Source: Actinomycetes bacterium
GTDB taxonomy: Bacteria > Actinomycetota > Actinomycetes > Actinomycetales > Microbacteriaceae
NCBI GenBank assembly: GCA_023386365.1
Contig: JAEWJX010000025.1
Span: forward strand, 1-9,791
Length of the DNA stretch: 9,791 nucleotides
Direction of reading: 5' to 3'
Part shown: one piece after another, positions 1 through 6,259 of the stretch
How the letters are laid out: each line of letters starts with the position of its first letter
How positions within the stretch are numbered: the first letter of the stretch is position 1
Notes under the pieces: generated by a model
Told to the model about the DNA's origin: nothing
What the model saw: the letters and a program-made list of their open reading frames with translations, nothing else
Databases searched by the model: none
Program-made: the position numbers and the translations under genes

Positions 1-14
1 CCCGTGTTGGGCCC

Positions 15-28
15 GGGGGTGCGCCCCC
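15..28 (-). terminator. Weak hairpin downstream of the NlpC/P60 gene
   Basis: A 5-bp G:C stem (GGGGG/CCCCC) with a 4-nt loop lies 17 bp past the TGA stop of the minus-strand hydrolase gene. It has no U-tract on that strand, so it is at best a weak or Rho-assisted terminator. G/C runs arise easily at this base composition. Confidence 0.3.
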
Positions 29-45
29 CCCGCGCAACGAACGGG

Positions 46-762
46 TCAGATGCCGTAGCGAACGAACCAGGCGTTCTTGTCCCAGATGTTGTGCACCTCG
101 ACGACCTTGCCCGGACGCGGGGAGTGCACCATCGTGTTGCCGCCCATGTAGATGCCGGAGTGGCCGCCGCCGTCCATGACGACGACATCGCCGGGGCGTG
201 CGTCTTCACGGGAGATCAGGGTTCCGCCGGAGCCCTGCGCGCGCGACGAATGCGGAAGCGCGACGCCGAACTGCGAGTACACGAACATCACGAAGCCGGA
301 GCAGTCGAAACCGGCGGGGGTGGCGCCGCCGTAGCGGTACGGCACACCCTGGTACTGGAGCGCGACCTGGACGACCTGGTCGAGCGAGAAGTTCGGGTAC
401 GGCGGGTTGGCGAGGTAGTCACGGGCCGTGGGGCCGGAATAGGCGGCGAACGCGGCACGCTGCGCGGCACGACGGAGTTCGGCGGCCGAGACGGTGGTGT
501 AGCCGTCGCGCGCGGCGGCGGCGACCTCCACGTCGGCGACCTCGACGGCCTGGGCATCTGCCTTCAGCTGCGCCAGTGCGGAGGTCTCAGTGGCGCCGTC
601 GACGGTCTCGGGCGAGTACGCGTACGCCGGCAGGGCGACGGTGGCGAAGAGGCCGGGCACCACGAGCGCGATGATCGCGACGTTTCGTACCGGGTTGCGT
701 CGCTGGGTTCGGGTTGTGGGGGCCGGGGCGGCGGACCGCTCCAGATGGTTACCAGGAGTCAA
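46..762 (-). CDS. Secreted NlpC/P60 family peptidoglycan hydrolase
   Basis: A 238-aa exported cysteine peptidase that probably cleaves stem-peptide bonds in peptidoglycan. Residues 1-26 form a basic N-region (TQRRNPVR), 27-44 a hydrophobic signal segment, and PAYA at 45-48 gives an AXA-type cleavage site. The C-terminal domain from about residue 126 is NlpC/P60: nucleophile Cys154 in GFDCSGFV, catalytic His201 in GGGHSGIY, and His213 as the likely third residue. No SH3b, LysM or coiled-coil module is visible, so wall targeting is unexplained. I chose TTG at 762-760 because GGGAG (774-770) lies 7 nt upstream. The longer ATG at 804 has GAAAGGG directly against it, which is poor spacing, and would put 14 extra residues before the signal peptide. 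It has its own promoter and leader, separate from the upstream dtxR. The family call is firm; the exact bond cleaved is unknown. Confidence 0.9.
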   Translation of the reverse strand: MTPGNHLERSAAPAPTTRTQRRNPVRNVAIIALVVPGLFATVALPAYAYSPETVDGATETSALAQLKADAQAVEVADVEVAAAARDGYTTVSAAELRRAAQRAAFAAYSGPTARDYLANPPYPNFSLDQVVQVALQYQGVPYRYGGATPAGFDCSGFVMFVYSQFGVALPHSSRAQGSGGTLISREDARPGDVVVMDGGGHSGIYMGGNTMVHSPRPGKVVEVHNIWDKNAWFVRYGI

Positions 763-895
763 GAGATATCTCCCGCGCTCGGCCGCTCGAGGTGACGGCC
801 CCATCCCTTTCGTATGTCACGTCGCCCCGCAGAGGATGGGTGAACGAGGCGCCCTGCGGTGCGGCCCCCGACCGTCCTTGTGTGACCGGGGGACC
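763..895 (-). promoter_or_regulatory. Candidate structured 5' leader of the NlpC/P60 gene
   Basis: The promoter predicts a start near 894-895, leaving about 130 nt before the TTG start. Visible pairings are CGGGGG/CCCCCG (887-892 with 865-870), CCGCAG/CTGCGG (827-832 with 854-859), and GGCCG/CGGCC (781-785 with 796-800). The last is a few nt upstream of the Shine-Dalgarno. A perfect 10-bp palindrome GAGATATCTC (763-772) overlaps that site. Actinobacterial cell-wall hydrolase genes are often preceded by c-di-AMP (ydaO) riboswitches, but the conserved GGGGTGAATC core is not present here. It may simply be a GC-rich leader. Confidence 0.35.
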
Positions 896-900
896 CCGGA

Positions 901-929
901 AGCCTATGCGAGGCTCGCCGGGTTGTCAC
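901..929 (-). promoter_or_regulatory. Sigma70-type promoter of the NlpC/P60 gene
   Basis: On the minus strand, -35 GTGACA (929-924, five of six bases of TTGACA) and -10 TAGGCT (906-901) are separated by exactly 17 bp. This is the best-formed promoter in the window. It places transcription start around 894-895, well upstream of the hydrolase and downstream of the dtxR stop, so the two genes need not be cotranscribed. Confidence 0.7.
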
Positions 930-988
930 ATCCTCGTGCCCCGTTTCGGGCCGATTGTCCCCCGGAAATCAAGGGATCAGAGCAGCGC

Positions 989-1681
989 TCAGCTCTCGAC
1001 GTAGATGTGCGACGCGACCTCGGTGGGCAACTCGAGCCCGTCACCGAAGCCCTCCACCTGCACCAGCACATACGAACCGGCAGCCGACATGGTGGCGTTG
1101 GCGCCCGGCACGACACCGGCCTCCCGCAGCTGCGCCAGCAGTTCGGGCTCGAACTGTACCGGTTCGCCGAGACGACGGATCACGCCCGACGATTCGCCGG
1201 GAACGGCGCTCACGCGGGTGACGAGGCTCTCGACCCCGTCGAGGAAGCGGCCTGCCGGGGCGTCGCCCAGTTCGTCGAGGCCCGGGATCGGGTTGCCGTA
1301 CGGCGACTCGGTGGGGTGACCCAGCAGGTCGAGCAGGCGACGCTCCACCTGCTCGCTCATGACGTGCTCCCACCGGCAGGCCTCGTCGTGCACGTACGCC
1401 CAGTCGAGGCCGATCACGTCGGCCAGCAGACGCTCGGCGAGACGGTGCTTGCGCATCACGTGCATGGCACGGGTGCGGCCGTCGTGCGTGAGCGCCAGGT
1501 GCCGGTCGCCCTCGACGACCACGAGGCCGTCGCGCTCCATGCGCCCGATCGTCTGCGACACGGTGGGACCGGAGTGCCCGAGACGCTCCGAGATGCGCGC
1601 CCGCAGGGGCACGATCCCCTCCTCCTCGAGGTCGAGGATGGTCCGAAGGTACATCTCCGTCGTGTCGACGAGATCGGTCAT
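989..1681 (-). CDS. dtxR: DtxR/IdeR family iron-dependent transcriptional repressor
   Basis: A 230-aa metal-activated repressor that binds operators of iron-uptake and storage genes when Fe(II) is available. Residues 1-64 are the winged helix (LRARISERLGHSGPTVSQTIGRMERDGLV). Residues 65-140 are the dimerisation and metal domain, and about 148-230 a C-terminal SH3-like domain. The ligands fall at the same residue numbers as in Corynebacterium DtxR: Met10, His79, Glu83, His98, Cys102, Glu105 and His106, with HDEACRWEHVMS intact. Length also matches DtxR (226 aa). The Cys102 ligand points to the iron-type rather than the MntR manganese-type branch. Start is ATG at 1681 with GGGAGG 5 nt upstream; the open frame extends further but lacks family similarity. 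It is divergent from serC across a 106-bp gap. No clear DtxR box is visible, so autoregulation is not supported. Confidence 0.95.
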   Translation of the reverse strand: MTDLVDTTEMYLRTILDLEEEGIVPLRARISERLGHSGPTVSQTIGRMERDGLVVVEGDRHLALTHDGRTRAMHVMRKHRLAERLLADVIGLDWAYVHDEACRWEHVMSEQVERRLLDLLGHPTESPYGNPIPGLDELGDAPAGRFLDGVESLVTRVSAVPGESSGVIRRLGEPVQFEPELLAQLREAGVVPGANATMSAAGSYVLVQVEGFGDGLELPTEVASHIYVES

Positions 1682-1706
1682 CTTGGCCTCCCAGCAAGTC
1701 CGCTCC

Positions 1707-1712
1707 AGCCTA
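1707..1712 (-). promoter_or_regulatory. Probable -10 box for dtxR
   Basis: TAGGCT on the minus strand (1712-1707) lies 25 nt before the ATG, leaving room for a short leader carrying the GGGAGG ribosome site. There is no recognisable -35 at 16-18 bp, so this rests on the -10 alone. Confidence 0.4.
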
Positions 1713-1774
1713 CCCGGCACCCGCAGACACCGCCGCTCCCCGCCCACCCGCGGGATACGGCATGCGCCGCTCAA

Positions 1775-1780
1775 TAGAAT
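1775..1780 (+). promoter_or_regulatory. -10 box for a leaderless serC transcript
   Basis: TAGAAT ends 7 nt before the GTG start of serC, so transcription should begin at or next to the start codon. There is no Shine-Dalgarno before the GTG, as expected of a leaderless mRNA, and no convincing -35. Confidence 0.6.
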
Positions 1781-1787
1781 CGTCCTC

Positions 1788-2897
1788 GTGCCTGAGCTCG
1801 AGATCCCCCGCCACCTCCTCCCCGCCGACGGACGTTTCGGATGCGGTCCCTCCAAGGTGCGCCCGGAGCAGCTCGCGCACCTGCAGCAGAACGCCGACCT
1901 GTTCGGCACCTCGCACCGGCAGAAGCCCGTCAAGGAGCTCGTCGGCCGCGTGCGCGCCGGCGTCGCCGAGCTGTTCCGCCTGCCGGAGGGCTACGAGGTC
2001 GTCCTCGGCAACGGCGGCTCGACCGCGTTCTGGGATGCGGCGGCCTTCTCACTCATCGAGCACCGCAGCGAGCACCTCACCTTCGGCGAGTTCGGCGCCA
2101 AGTTCGCGCAGGCGGCGGGCGCCCCGTTCCTCGAGGCCCCCCACGTGATCAACGCCCCCGGCGGCTCGCTCGCCGAGATCGAGGTCGTGGAGGGTGTCGA
2201 CGTCTACGCGTGGCCCCACAACGAGACCTCGACCGGTGTGATGGCGCCGGTCTCGCGCGTGCACGGCGACGCGGGCGCGCTCACCGTCATCGACGCGACC
2301 AGTGCGGCGGGCGGCGTCGACTTCGACGTCACCGAGACCGACCTCTACTACTTCGCCCCGCAGAAGAACTTCGCCTCCGACGGCGGGCTCTGGTTCACCC
2401 TCGCGAGCCCCGTCGCGATCGAACGCATCGAGCGCATCGCGGCATCCGACCGCTGGATCCCGGAGTTCCTGAGCCTCAAGAACGCGGTCGACAACTCGCG
2501 CCTCGACCAGACGCTCAACACCCCCGCCATCGCGACGCTGCTGCTCATGGAGGCGCAGCTCGACTGGCTGAACGCCAACGGCGGCCTCGCGTTCGCGGAT
2601 GCGCGCACCCGCGAATCGTCGGACCACCTGTACGCCTGGGCCGACGAGCGCGCGTTCGCGTCGCCGTTCGTGGCCGAGCCGTCGCACCGCTCACAGGTGG
2701 TCGTCACGATCGACTTCGACGAATCGATCGATGCCGCCGCGGTCGCCAAGACGCTGCGCGCCAACGGCGTGGTCGACACGGAGCCGTACCGGAAGCTCGG
2801 CCGCAACCAGCTGCGGGTGGCGACGTTCGCCGCCATCGACCCGGCCGACGTGCGCGCCCTCACCGCATCCATCGACTACGTCATCGACGCCCTCTAG
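1788..2897 (+). CDS. serC: Phosphoserine aminotransferase
   Basis: A 369-aa PLP-dependent class V aminotransferase that interconverts 3-phosphohydroxypyruvate plus glutamate with phosphoserine plus 2-oxoglutarate, the second step of serine synthesis. It belongs to the actinobacterial-type SerC group. Landmarks are GPSK at 20-23, the glycine-rich GNGGSTAFWD at 74-83 for PLP phosphate, HNETSTG at 144-150, Asp169 in IDATSAAGG (pyridine-nitrogen contact), and Schiff-base Lys193 in APQKNFASDGG. Length is normal and the protein appears complete. The GTG start at 1788 matches the family N-terminus (PELEIPRHLLPADGRFGCGPSK) and the leaderless -10 box. An open frame continues upstream to 1359 but is antisense to dtxR and spurious. 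No other serine-pathway gene is nearby. The stop codon forms part of the next gene's -10 box. Confidence 0.96.
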   Translation: MPELEIPRHLLPADGRFGCGPSKVRPEQLAHLQQNADLFGTSHRQKPVKELVGRVRAGVAELFRLPEGYEVVLGNGGSTAFWDAAAFSLIEHRSEHLTFGEFGAKFAQAAGAPFLEAPHVINAPGGSLAEIEVVEGVDVYAWPHNETSTGVMAPVSRVHGDAGALTVIDATSAAGGVDFDVTETDLYYFAPQKNFASDGGLWFTLASPVAIERIERIAASDRWIPEFLSLKNAVDNSRLDQTLNTPAIATLLLMEAQLDWLNANGGLAFADARTRESSDHLYAWADERAFASPFVAEPSHRSQVVVTIDFDESIDAAAVAKTLRANGVVDTEPYRKLGRNQLRVATFAAIDPADVRALTASIDYVIDAL

Positions 2898-2900
2898 GCT
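2872..2900 (+). promoter_or_regulatory. Promoter embedded in the 3' end of serC
   Basis: TAGGCT (2895-2900) starts with the TAG stop codon of serC and ends 6 nt before the ATG of the next gene. This predicts a leaderless transcript. TCGACT at 2872-2877 is a four-of-six match to TTGACA with 17-bp spacing, though it lies within serC codons. Confidence 0.55.
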
Positions 2901-2906
2901 GACCGG

Positions 2907-3149
2907 ATGCGGATCTGGCTGAGCGAAGACGAGCGCCGCCCCGATCCCGAGCCCGTCGCCACCGACGACCGCGCGGCCATCGTGGCCGGGCTCGTGCTGT
3001 GGGTGCTCGCGCTCGGCGGGCTACTCCTCTTCGTCGGACCGCTCGTCGAATCCGGCCAGGTCTGGTGGCTGTGGACCTGCCTCGTCGGCATCGGTCTCGG
3101 CCTGGTCGTGCTCGTCTACATCCACCTGCGGCGCCGCCCCCGCGACTGA
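2907..3149 (+). CDS. Small DUF2530-type two-TM membrane protein
   Basis: An 80-aa protein of unknown function. A charged N-terminus (MRIWLSEDERRPDPEP) is followed by two membrane segments at about 24-46 and 51-72 and a basic C-terminal tail (HLRRRPRD). The positive tail suggests that both termini face the cytoplasm. Size, topology and location next to serC match the actinobacterial DUF2530 family, recognised from memory rather than a search. The ATG is 9 bp after serC and 6 nt after a TAGGCT box, with no ribosome-binding site, so it is probably leaderless. Its last 129 bp overlap, on the opposite strand, the 3' end of the DUF3027-type gene. Leu39 uses CTA, rare at this GC content, and that codon's complement is the stop of the antisense gene. 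Confidence 0.75.
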   Translation: MRIWLSEDERRPDPEPVATDDRAAIVAGLVLWVLALGGLLLFVGPLVESGQVWWLWTCLVGIGLGLVVLVYIHLRRRPRD

Positions 3150-3644
3150 CGCGTCGTCGTCGCCGGGCAGGTCGTGCTCGTCGTGTTCGAAGTCGATGCC
3201 ATCGTCGGGGTCGTCGCCGAAGTCGTCGTCGTGCTCGTGGTCGTCGTCCGACTCGTCGTGGTCGTCGTCATCGGACTCGTCGTCGTCATCGGACTCGTGC
3301 GACTCGTCGTCGCCCGCCTCGGCGGCGGCCGCAGCCTGCGCGGCGCGGTACTCCTCCAGGCGCTCCGACCACGGCACCCAGTCGGGTGCGAGCAGCGCGC
3401 CGTCGCCCGGCAGCAGCTCCGCCTCGAGCACCGTCGGCGCTTCGTCGGCGACCTCGGCCACGCTCACCGTCCAGTGCCATCCCGGGTAGCCCGACATGGT
3501 GGCGGCGAACTCGAGCGTCGTCACACCGTCTCCGACACCGGTCTGCGAGACCAGTTCGCCGACGGTCGCGTCGGGTGTGATCTCGCGCAGCGCTTCCCGC
3601 GCGATCCGGGCGCGCTCCTCGGCGGACACCGGCTGCTCAGGCAT
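3021..3644 (-). CDS. DUF3027-type protein with a long acidic C-terminal tail
   Basis: A 207-aa protein of unknown function. Residues 1-100 form a folded domain with GYPGWHWTVSVA (52-63) and LLPGDGALLAPDWVPWSERL (78-96). These match the DUF3027 family core as I recall it. Residues 101-112 are an Ala-rich linker. Residues 112-165 are almost entirely Asp, Glu, His and Ser, including a tandem DESDDD repeat. The tail ends in DERSDEEE. It is probably cytosolic; the tail could bind metal or basic protein, which is inference. The ATG at 3644 overlaps the upstream cold-shock gene by 8 bp with no clear ribosome site, suggesting translational coupling. The longer frame upstream of 3644 lies inside that gene and was excluded. 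The last 42 codons are antisense to the DUF2530-type gene, so the tail may be a secondary extension. Confidence 0.78.
   Translation of the reverse strand: MPEQPVSAEERARIAREALREITPDATVGELVSQTGVGDGVTTLEFAATMSGYPGWHWTVSVAEVADEAPTVLEAELLPGDGALLAPDWVPWSERLEEYRAAQAAAAAEAGDDESHESDDDDESDDDDHDESDDDHEHDDDFGDDPDDGIDFEHDEHDLPGDDDASVAGAAPQVDVDEHDQAETDADEAGPQPPDLAGFDERSDEEE
3263..3298 (-). repeat. Perfect 18-bp tandem duplication in the acidic tail
   Basis: Two adjacent identical 18-bp copies (3263-3280 and 3281-3298; plus strand CGTCGTCATCGGACTCGT) encode the duplicated hexapeptide within DESDDDDESDDDD. Flanking GTC-rich sequence shows degenerate versions of the same trinucleotide pattern. The unit is a multiple of three, so slippage would change tail length without frameshift. 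Confidence 0.85.
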
Positions 3645-4017
3645 CCAGGTCGTCGGCGACCTTGCGCAGCACGGCGGCGATCTTCGCGCCGTGCGCACGG
3701 TCGGGGTAGCGACCGCGACGCAGCCCTGCGCCGATGTTGTCGAGCAGCTTCACGAGGTCTTCGACGACGATCGCCATGTCGTCCGCCGAGCGGCGGTTGA
3801 TCTTGGCGAGACTCGGCGGCGCGTCGAGGACGCGCACCGAAAGCGCCTGGGCGCCCTTGCGTCCGTCGGCGATGCCGAACTCGAGGCGGGTACCCGCACG
3901 CACGACCGCACCCTCGGGGAGCGCCGACGCGTGCAGGAAGACCTCCTGGCCGTCGTCGGAGGAGACGAAGCCGAAGCCCTTCTCCTCGTCGTAGAACTTC
4001 ACCTTGCCGGTAGGCAT
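3637..4017 (-). CDS. Cold-shock domain protein with C-terminal extension (CspB-like)
   Basis: A 126-aa single-stranded nucleic-acid-binding protein. Residues 1-66 are a cold-shock domain: RNP1-type KGFGFV at 13-18 and RNP2-type VFLHAS at 26-31, with K5 and F8 in the first strand. Residues 67-126 are a mostly helical extension (SLAKINRRSADDMAIVVEDLVKLLDNI) absent from the ordinary 67-aa Csp proteins. This longer form, about 127-135 aa, is typical of actinobacteria, for example mycobacterial CspB. It probably acts as an RNA chaperone or ssDNA binder. Start is ATG at 4017 with AGAGG 6 nt upstream. It is the first gene of a unit with the DUF3027-type gene (8-bp overlap) and is divergent from the 4073 gene across 55 bp. 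I could not place its promoter; TACGAT at 4106-4101 inside the divergent gene is one weak candidate. Confidence 0.92.
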   Translation of the reverse strand: MPTGKVKFYDEEKGFGFVSSDDGQEVFLHASALPEGAVVRAGTRLEFGIADGRKGAQALSVRVLDAPPSLAKINRRSADDMAIVVEDLVKLLDNIGAGLRRGRYPDRAHGAKIAAVLRKVADDLDA

Positions 4018-4060
4018 GCCGGGCCTCTCTCGCTGATCTGATGGGCGGGGATGCGGGGCC

Positions 4061-4066
4061 TATTGT
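4061..4066 (+). promoter_or_regulatory. -10 box for a leaderless transcript starting at 4073
   Basis: TATTGT ends 6 nt before the GTG at 4073, the same geometry as at the other leaderless-type starts here. No Shine-Dalgarno precedes the GTG and the -35 region is weak. Confidence 0.5.
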
Positions 4067-4072
4067 TGTCTC

Positions 4073-4336
4073 GTGCCCGAGAACGCCCCCGTCCCGCTCA
4101 ATCGTACCGAACGTGTGCTCGCCGGGATGATCGCCGCCATCGTGGGTCTCTCGGTGATCGCGATCGTCGCGACCATGATCGGCTCGGCCGCCGGCGCCAC
4201 CACCGGCGAAGGCATCTGGCCCGCCCTGGTGCTGATCGGCTACGTCGGGCTGCCGATCGCGTTCATCCTCGTCATCGTGTTCATGATCGTGAGCACCACC
4301 CGCCGTCGCCGGCTCGCCCGGGACGGTGAGCGGTAG
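4073..4336 (+). CDS. Small two-TM membrane protein of unknown function
   Basis: An 87-aa protein with a short hydrophilic start (VPENAPVPLNRTER), two membrane segments at about 15-38 and 47-72, and a strongly basic C-terminus (TTRRRRLARDGER). The basic tail suggests a cytoplasmic C-terminus. I recognise no family or catalytic motif. The GTG start lies 6 nt after a TATTGT box. The TAG stop overlaps the next gene by 11 bp, so the two are probably cotranscribed and translationally coupled. The linkage places it upstream of helicase genes, but nothing in the protein suggests a DNA role. It could be passively carried in the unit. Confidence 0.75.
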   Translation: MPENAPVPLNRTERVLAGMIAAIVGLSVIAIVATMIGSAAGATTGEGIWPALVLIGYVGLPIAFILVIVFMIVSTTRRRRLARDGER

Positions 4337-6215
4337 CAGCTCCGCTCTCGCGCTCGCGGCCTGGCTGCGGGCGCTCGACGATGATGCCCTGACGGCGCTG
4401 CTGCGGGCCCGCCCGGTCCGGGAGAGCGGCATCCGCGACGTCTTCGACCTGGCCGAGGCGCTGCTCGACGAGGGGTCGGTGCAGGCCGCCCTCGAGCATC
4501 TCGACCGGCCGACGCTCGCCGCGCTGGCCGCGGCCGGAGTGCTGGCCGAGTCGGGTGCGGCGGATGCGGCGGATGCGGCGGATGCGGCGGCGATCGCCGC
4601 GCGCCTCGACGTTCCTGCGGCGCAGCTCGCTCCCCTGCTCGACAACCTCGTGGGTGCGGGCCTCCTCGACGACACCGACGGGCGGTACGCGCCCTGGGGT
4701 CCCGTGATGCAGGTGCTCCGCGGCTGGCCGGCGCTCGGCCTGCCGTCGGTCGACGAGCTGCTCCACACGTCCCCTCCTGCGGCGCTCGAGCCGGTCGGCG
4801 ACGCCGACGTCGCCACCGCCGACCGCGGGGCGGCCGACCGGGCCTTCGCGGCGGTGACGGCGATCGGTGAGCTGGTCGGCACCCTCGATCGCGAACCCGC
4901 CCGCCTCCTGCAGCGCGGCGGCGTCGCCCTCCCGGACTGGCGGCGGATGCTGACCGCCACCTCGGCGAGCGGAGACGACGAACTGCGCGCCCTGCTCGAC
5001 CTCGCGAACAGCGCCGGCCTCGTGCGCGCCGAGGCGGGCGCCTGGCGGGCGACCACCGCCGGCCGCGAGTGGCAGGAGCTCCCCCGGGTCGCCCGCTGGT
5101 CGGCCCTCGCCGACGGGTGGCTGGCGGTGGTGCCGCCGGAGCTGCAGCAGCATTTCCGTTCCCGCGCCCGCGCCCGCTGGGGCGACGGCCTGCTCGACTA
5201 CCTGGGGTGGCTGTACCCGGCGGGCGAGAGCTGGATGCGCGACCGCGCTCGGGCGGCGGCCCGCTCGGCGGAACTGCTCGGCATCGTCGGCGACTCCGTC
5301 CCCTCGACCCCCGGTTCCGAGTTGCTCGCCCATGGGTCGGATGCGGCCGCCGCCGCGGTGGAGGCGCTGTTCCCCGCCGACGTGCGCCAGGTGTACGTGC
5401 AGCACGACCTGTCGCTCATCGCACCGGGCCCGCTCGCGGCCGACGTCGACCGGCGGCTGCGCGAGTTGGCCGACGTCGAGTCGGTGGGTGTCGCATCCAG
5501 CTACCGCATCACCTCCGCATCCGTCACCCGCGCGCTCACCACGGGCGCCACCGTCGACCAGCTGCGCGCGTTCCTCGCCGAGATCTCGCTCACCGGCATC
5601 CCGCAACCGCTCGAGTACCTGCTCACCGAGACCGCCGGACGCTTCGGCAGCCTGAGAGTGGGGGCCGCCGACGCGCCCCTCACCGGCCCGGATGCGGGTG
5701 CCCACTCGTATGTGCGCGGCGATGACGCGTCGCTGGTGGGGCAGCTCGTGATCGACCAGTCGCTCGCCTCCATCGGTCTGCGCCGCACCGGCGACCACCG
5801 CGCCGTCAGTCGGTTCGACGCCGAGACGCTCTACTGGTCGCTCGTCGACGCCCGCTACCCGGCGGTGTTCGAAGACGCGGATGGCGTGATCCGGGCGGTC
5901 AGCCGCAGCGCGCCCACCGCGGTGGCACCCTCCCCCTCGCCCGACACCGCCGTGATCCTCGTGGCGCGCCTCCGTGAGGCGGCCGCCGAGCAGCCGGTCG
6001 AGAGCGGCGCCGCCTGGAACGCCCGCCAGCTCGAACTCGCCATCAAAGCGAAGCTCGCGGTGACGGTGACGGTGCGGATGCCCGACGGCTCGGAGGTTCC
6101 CTACGTGCTCGAGCCGGCGGCGCTCGCCGGCGGGCGGCTGCGCGCACGCGACCGCCGCGCCGACATCGAACGCACGCTCCCGCTGTCGCACATCGTCGAC
6201 GTCGCCCCCCTCTGA
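4326..6215 (+). CDS. Helicase-associated protein (Rv0862c-like, XPB/Ssl2-related)
   Basis: A 629-aa protein resembling the conserved actinobacterial partner encoded beside the XPB helicase (Rv0862c next to Rv0861c in mycobacteria). The N-terminal part (LAAWLRALDDDALTALLRARP, 10-30) is helical and leucine/alanine-rich, like winged-helix or anti-recombination-type modules. The region at about 355-450 (VYVQHDLSLIAPGPL onward) matches the domain usually labelled helicase conserved C-terminal or XPB/Ssl2-like. I see no Walker A or DExH motif, so it is not itself an ATPase. It may bind DNA or assist the helicase; that is inference. GTG at 4326 overlaps the upstream gene by 11 bp and has no own ribosome site, consistent with coupling. 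Residues 78-89 contain an (AAD)n tandem repeat. Large open frames on the opposite strand are GC-driven shadows. Confidence 0.85.
   Translation: MSGSSSALALAAWLRALDDDALTALLRARPVRESGIRDVFDLAEALLDEGSVQAALEHLDRPTLAALAAAGVLAESGAADAADAADAAAIAARLDVPAAQLAPLLDNLVGAGLLDDTDGRYAPWGPVMQVLRGWPALGLPSVDELLHTSPPAALEPVGDADVATADRGAADRAFAAVTAIGELVGTLDREPARLLQRGGVALPDWRRMLTATSASGDDELRALLDLANSAGLVRAEAGAWRATTAGREWQELPRVARWSALADGWLAVVPPELQQHFRSRARARWGDGLLDYLGWLYPAGESWMRDRARAAARSAELLGIVGDSVPSTPGSELLAHGSDAAAAAVEALFPADVRQVYVQHDLSLIAPGPLAADVDRRLRELADVESVGVASSYRITSASVTRALTTGATVDQLRAFLAEISLTGIPQPLEYLLTETAGRFGSLRVGAADAPLTGPDAGAHSYVRGDDASLVGQLVIDQSLASIGLRRTGDHRAVSRFDAETLYWSLVDARYPAVFEDADGVIRAVSRSAPTAVAPSPSPDTAVILVARLREAAAEQPVESGAAWNARQLELAIKAKLAVTVTVRMPDGSEVPYVLEPAALAGGRLRARDRRADIERTLPLSHIVDVAPL
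4557..4592 (+). repeat. 9-bp in-frame tandem repeat, three perfect copies plus one partial
   Basis: GCGGCGGAT occurs at 4557-4565, 4566-4574 and 4575-4583, followed by GCGGCGGCG. It encodes AAD-AAD-AAD-AAA at residues 78-89, in a flexible Ala/Asp linker of the helicase-associated protein. The copies are identical at the DNA level, which suggests recent slippage expansion. Copy number could vary between strains without breaking the frame. Confidence 0.9.
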
Positions 6216-6245
6216 CGGGGCCAGCAGGAACCGGGCCACGCCGGA

Positions 6246-6251
6246 TAGGCT
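6246..6251 (+). promoter_or_regulatory. -10 box for the XPB helicase gene
   Basis: TAGGCT ends 8 nt before the GTG start in the 44-bp gap after the helicase-associated gene. It gives the helicase its own probable leaderless transcript, although read-through from upstream is also possible. No terminator or -35 is evident in the gap. Confidence 0.5.
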
Positions 6252-6259
6252 GGTCGGTT

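Noticed and set aside
4..795. Long plus-strand open frame antisense to the NlpC/P60 gene
   Set aside because: Arg/Gly/Val-rich with no domain. The opposite frame has a signal peptide and catalytic residues, so this is a GC-driven shadow.
763..895. c-di-AMP (ydaO) riboswitch
   Set aside because: Only a short TCACCTCG stretch resembles the actinobacterial version; the GGGGTGAATC and GACAGCT cores are missing. Kept only as an unassigned leader.
946..959. Terminator for dtxR near the hairpin GCCC/GGGC
   Set aside because: Four base pairs with a six-base loop and no T-run is too weak to call.
1700..1720. DtxR/IdeR operator in the dtxR-serC gap
   Set aside because: GTAGGCT matches part of one half-site of the TTAGGTTAGGCTAACCTAA consensus, but there is no second half, and the -10 box explains it.
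4281..6239. 652-aa minus-strand open frame across the helicase-associated gene
   Set aside because: Composition is low-complexity Arg/Gly/Ala with no motif. The plus frame has family-like sequence and an overlapping operon start.
6216..6245. Terminator between the helicase-associated gene and XPB
   Set aside because: Only a 4-bp GGCC/GGCC pairing with a long loop and no U-tract is visible.
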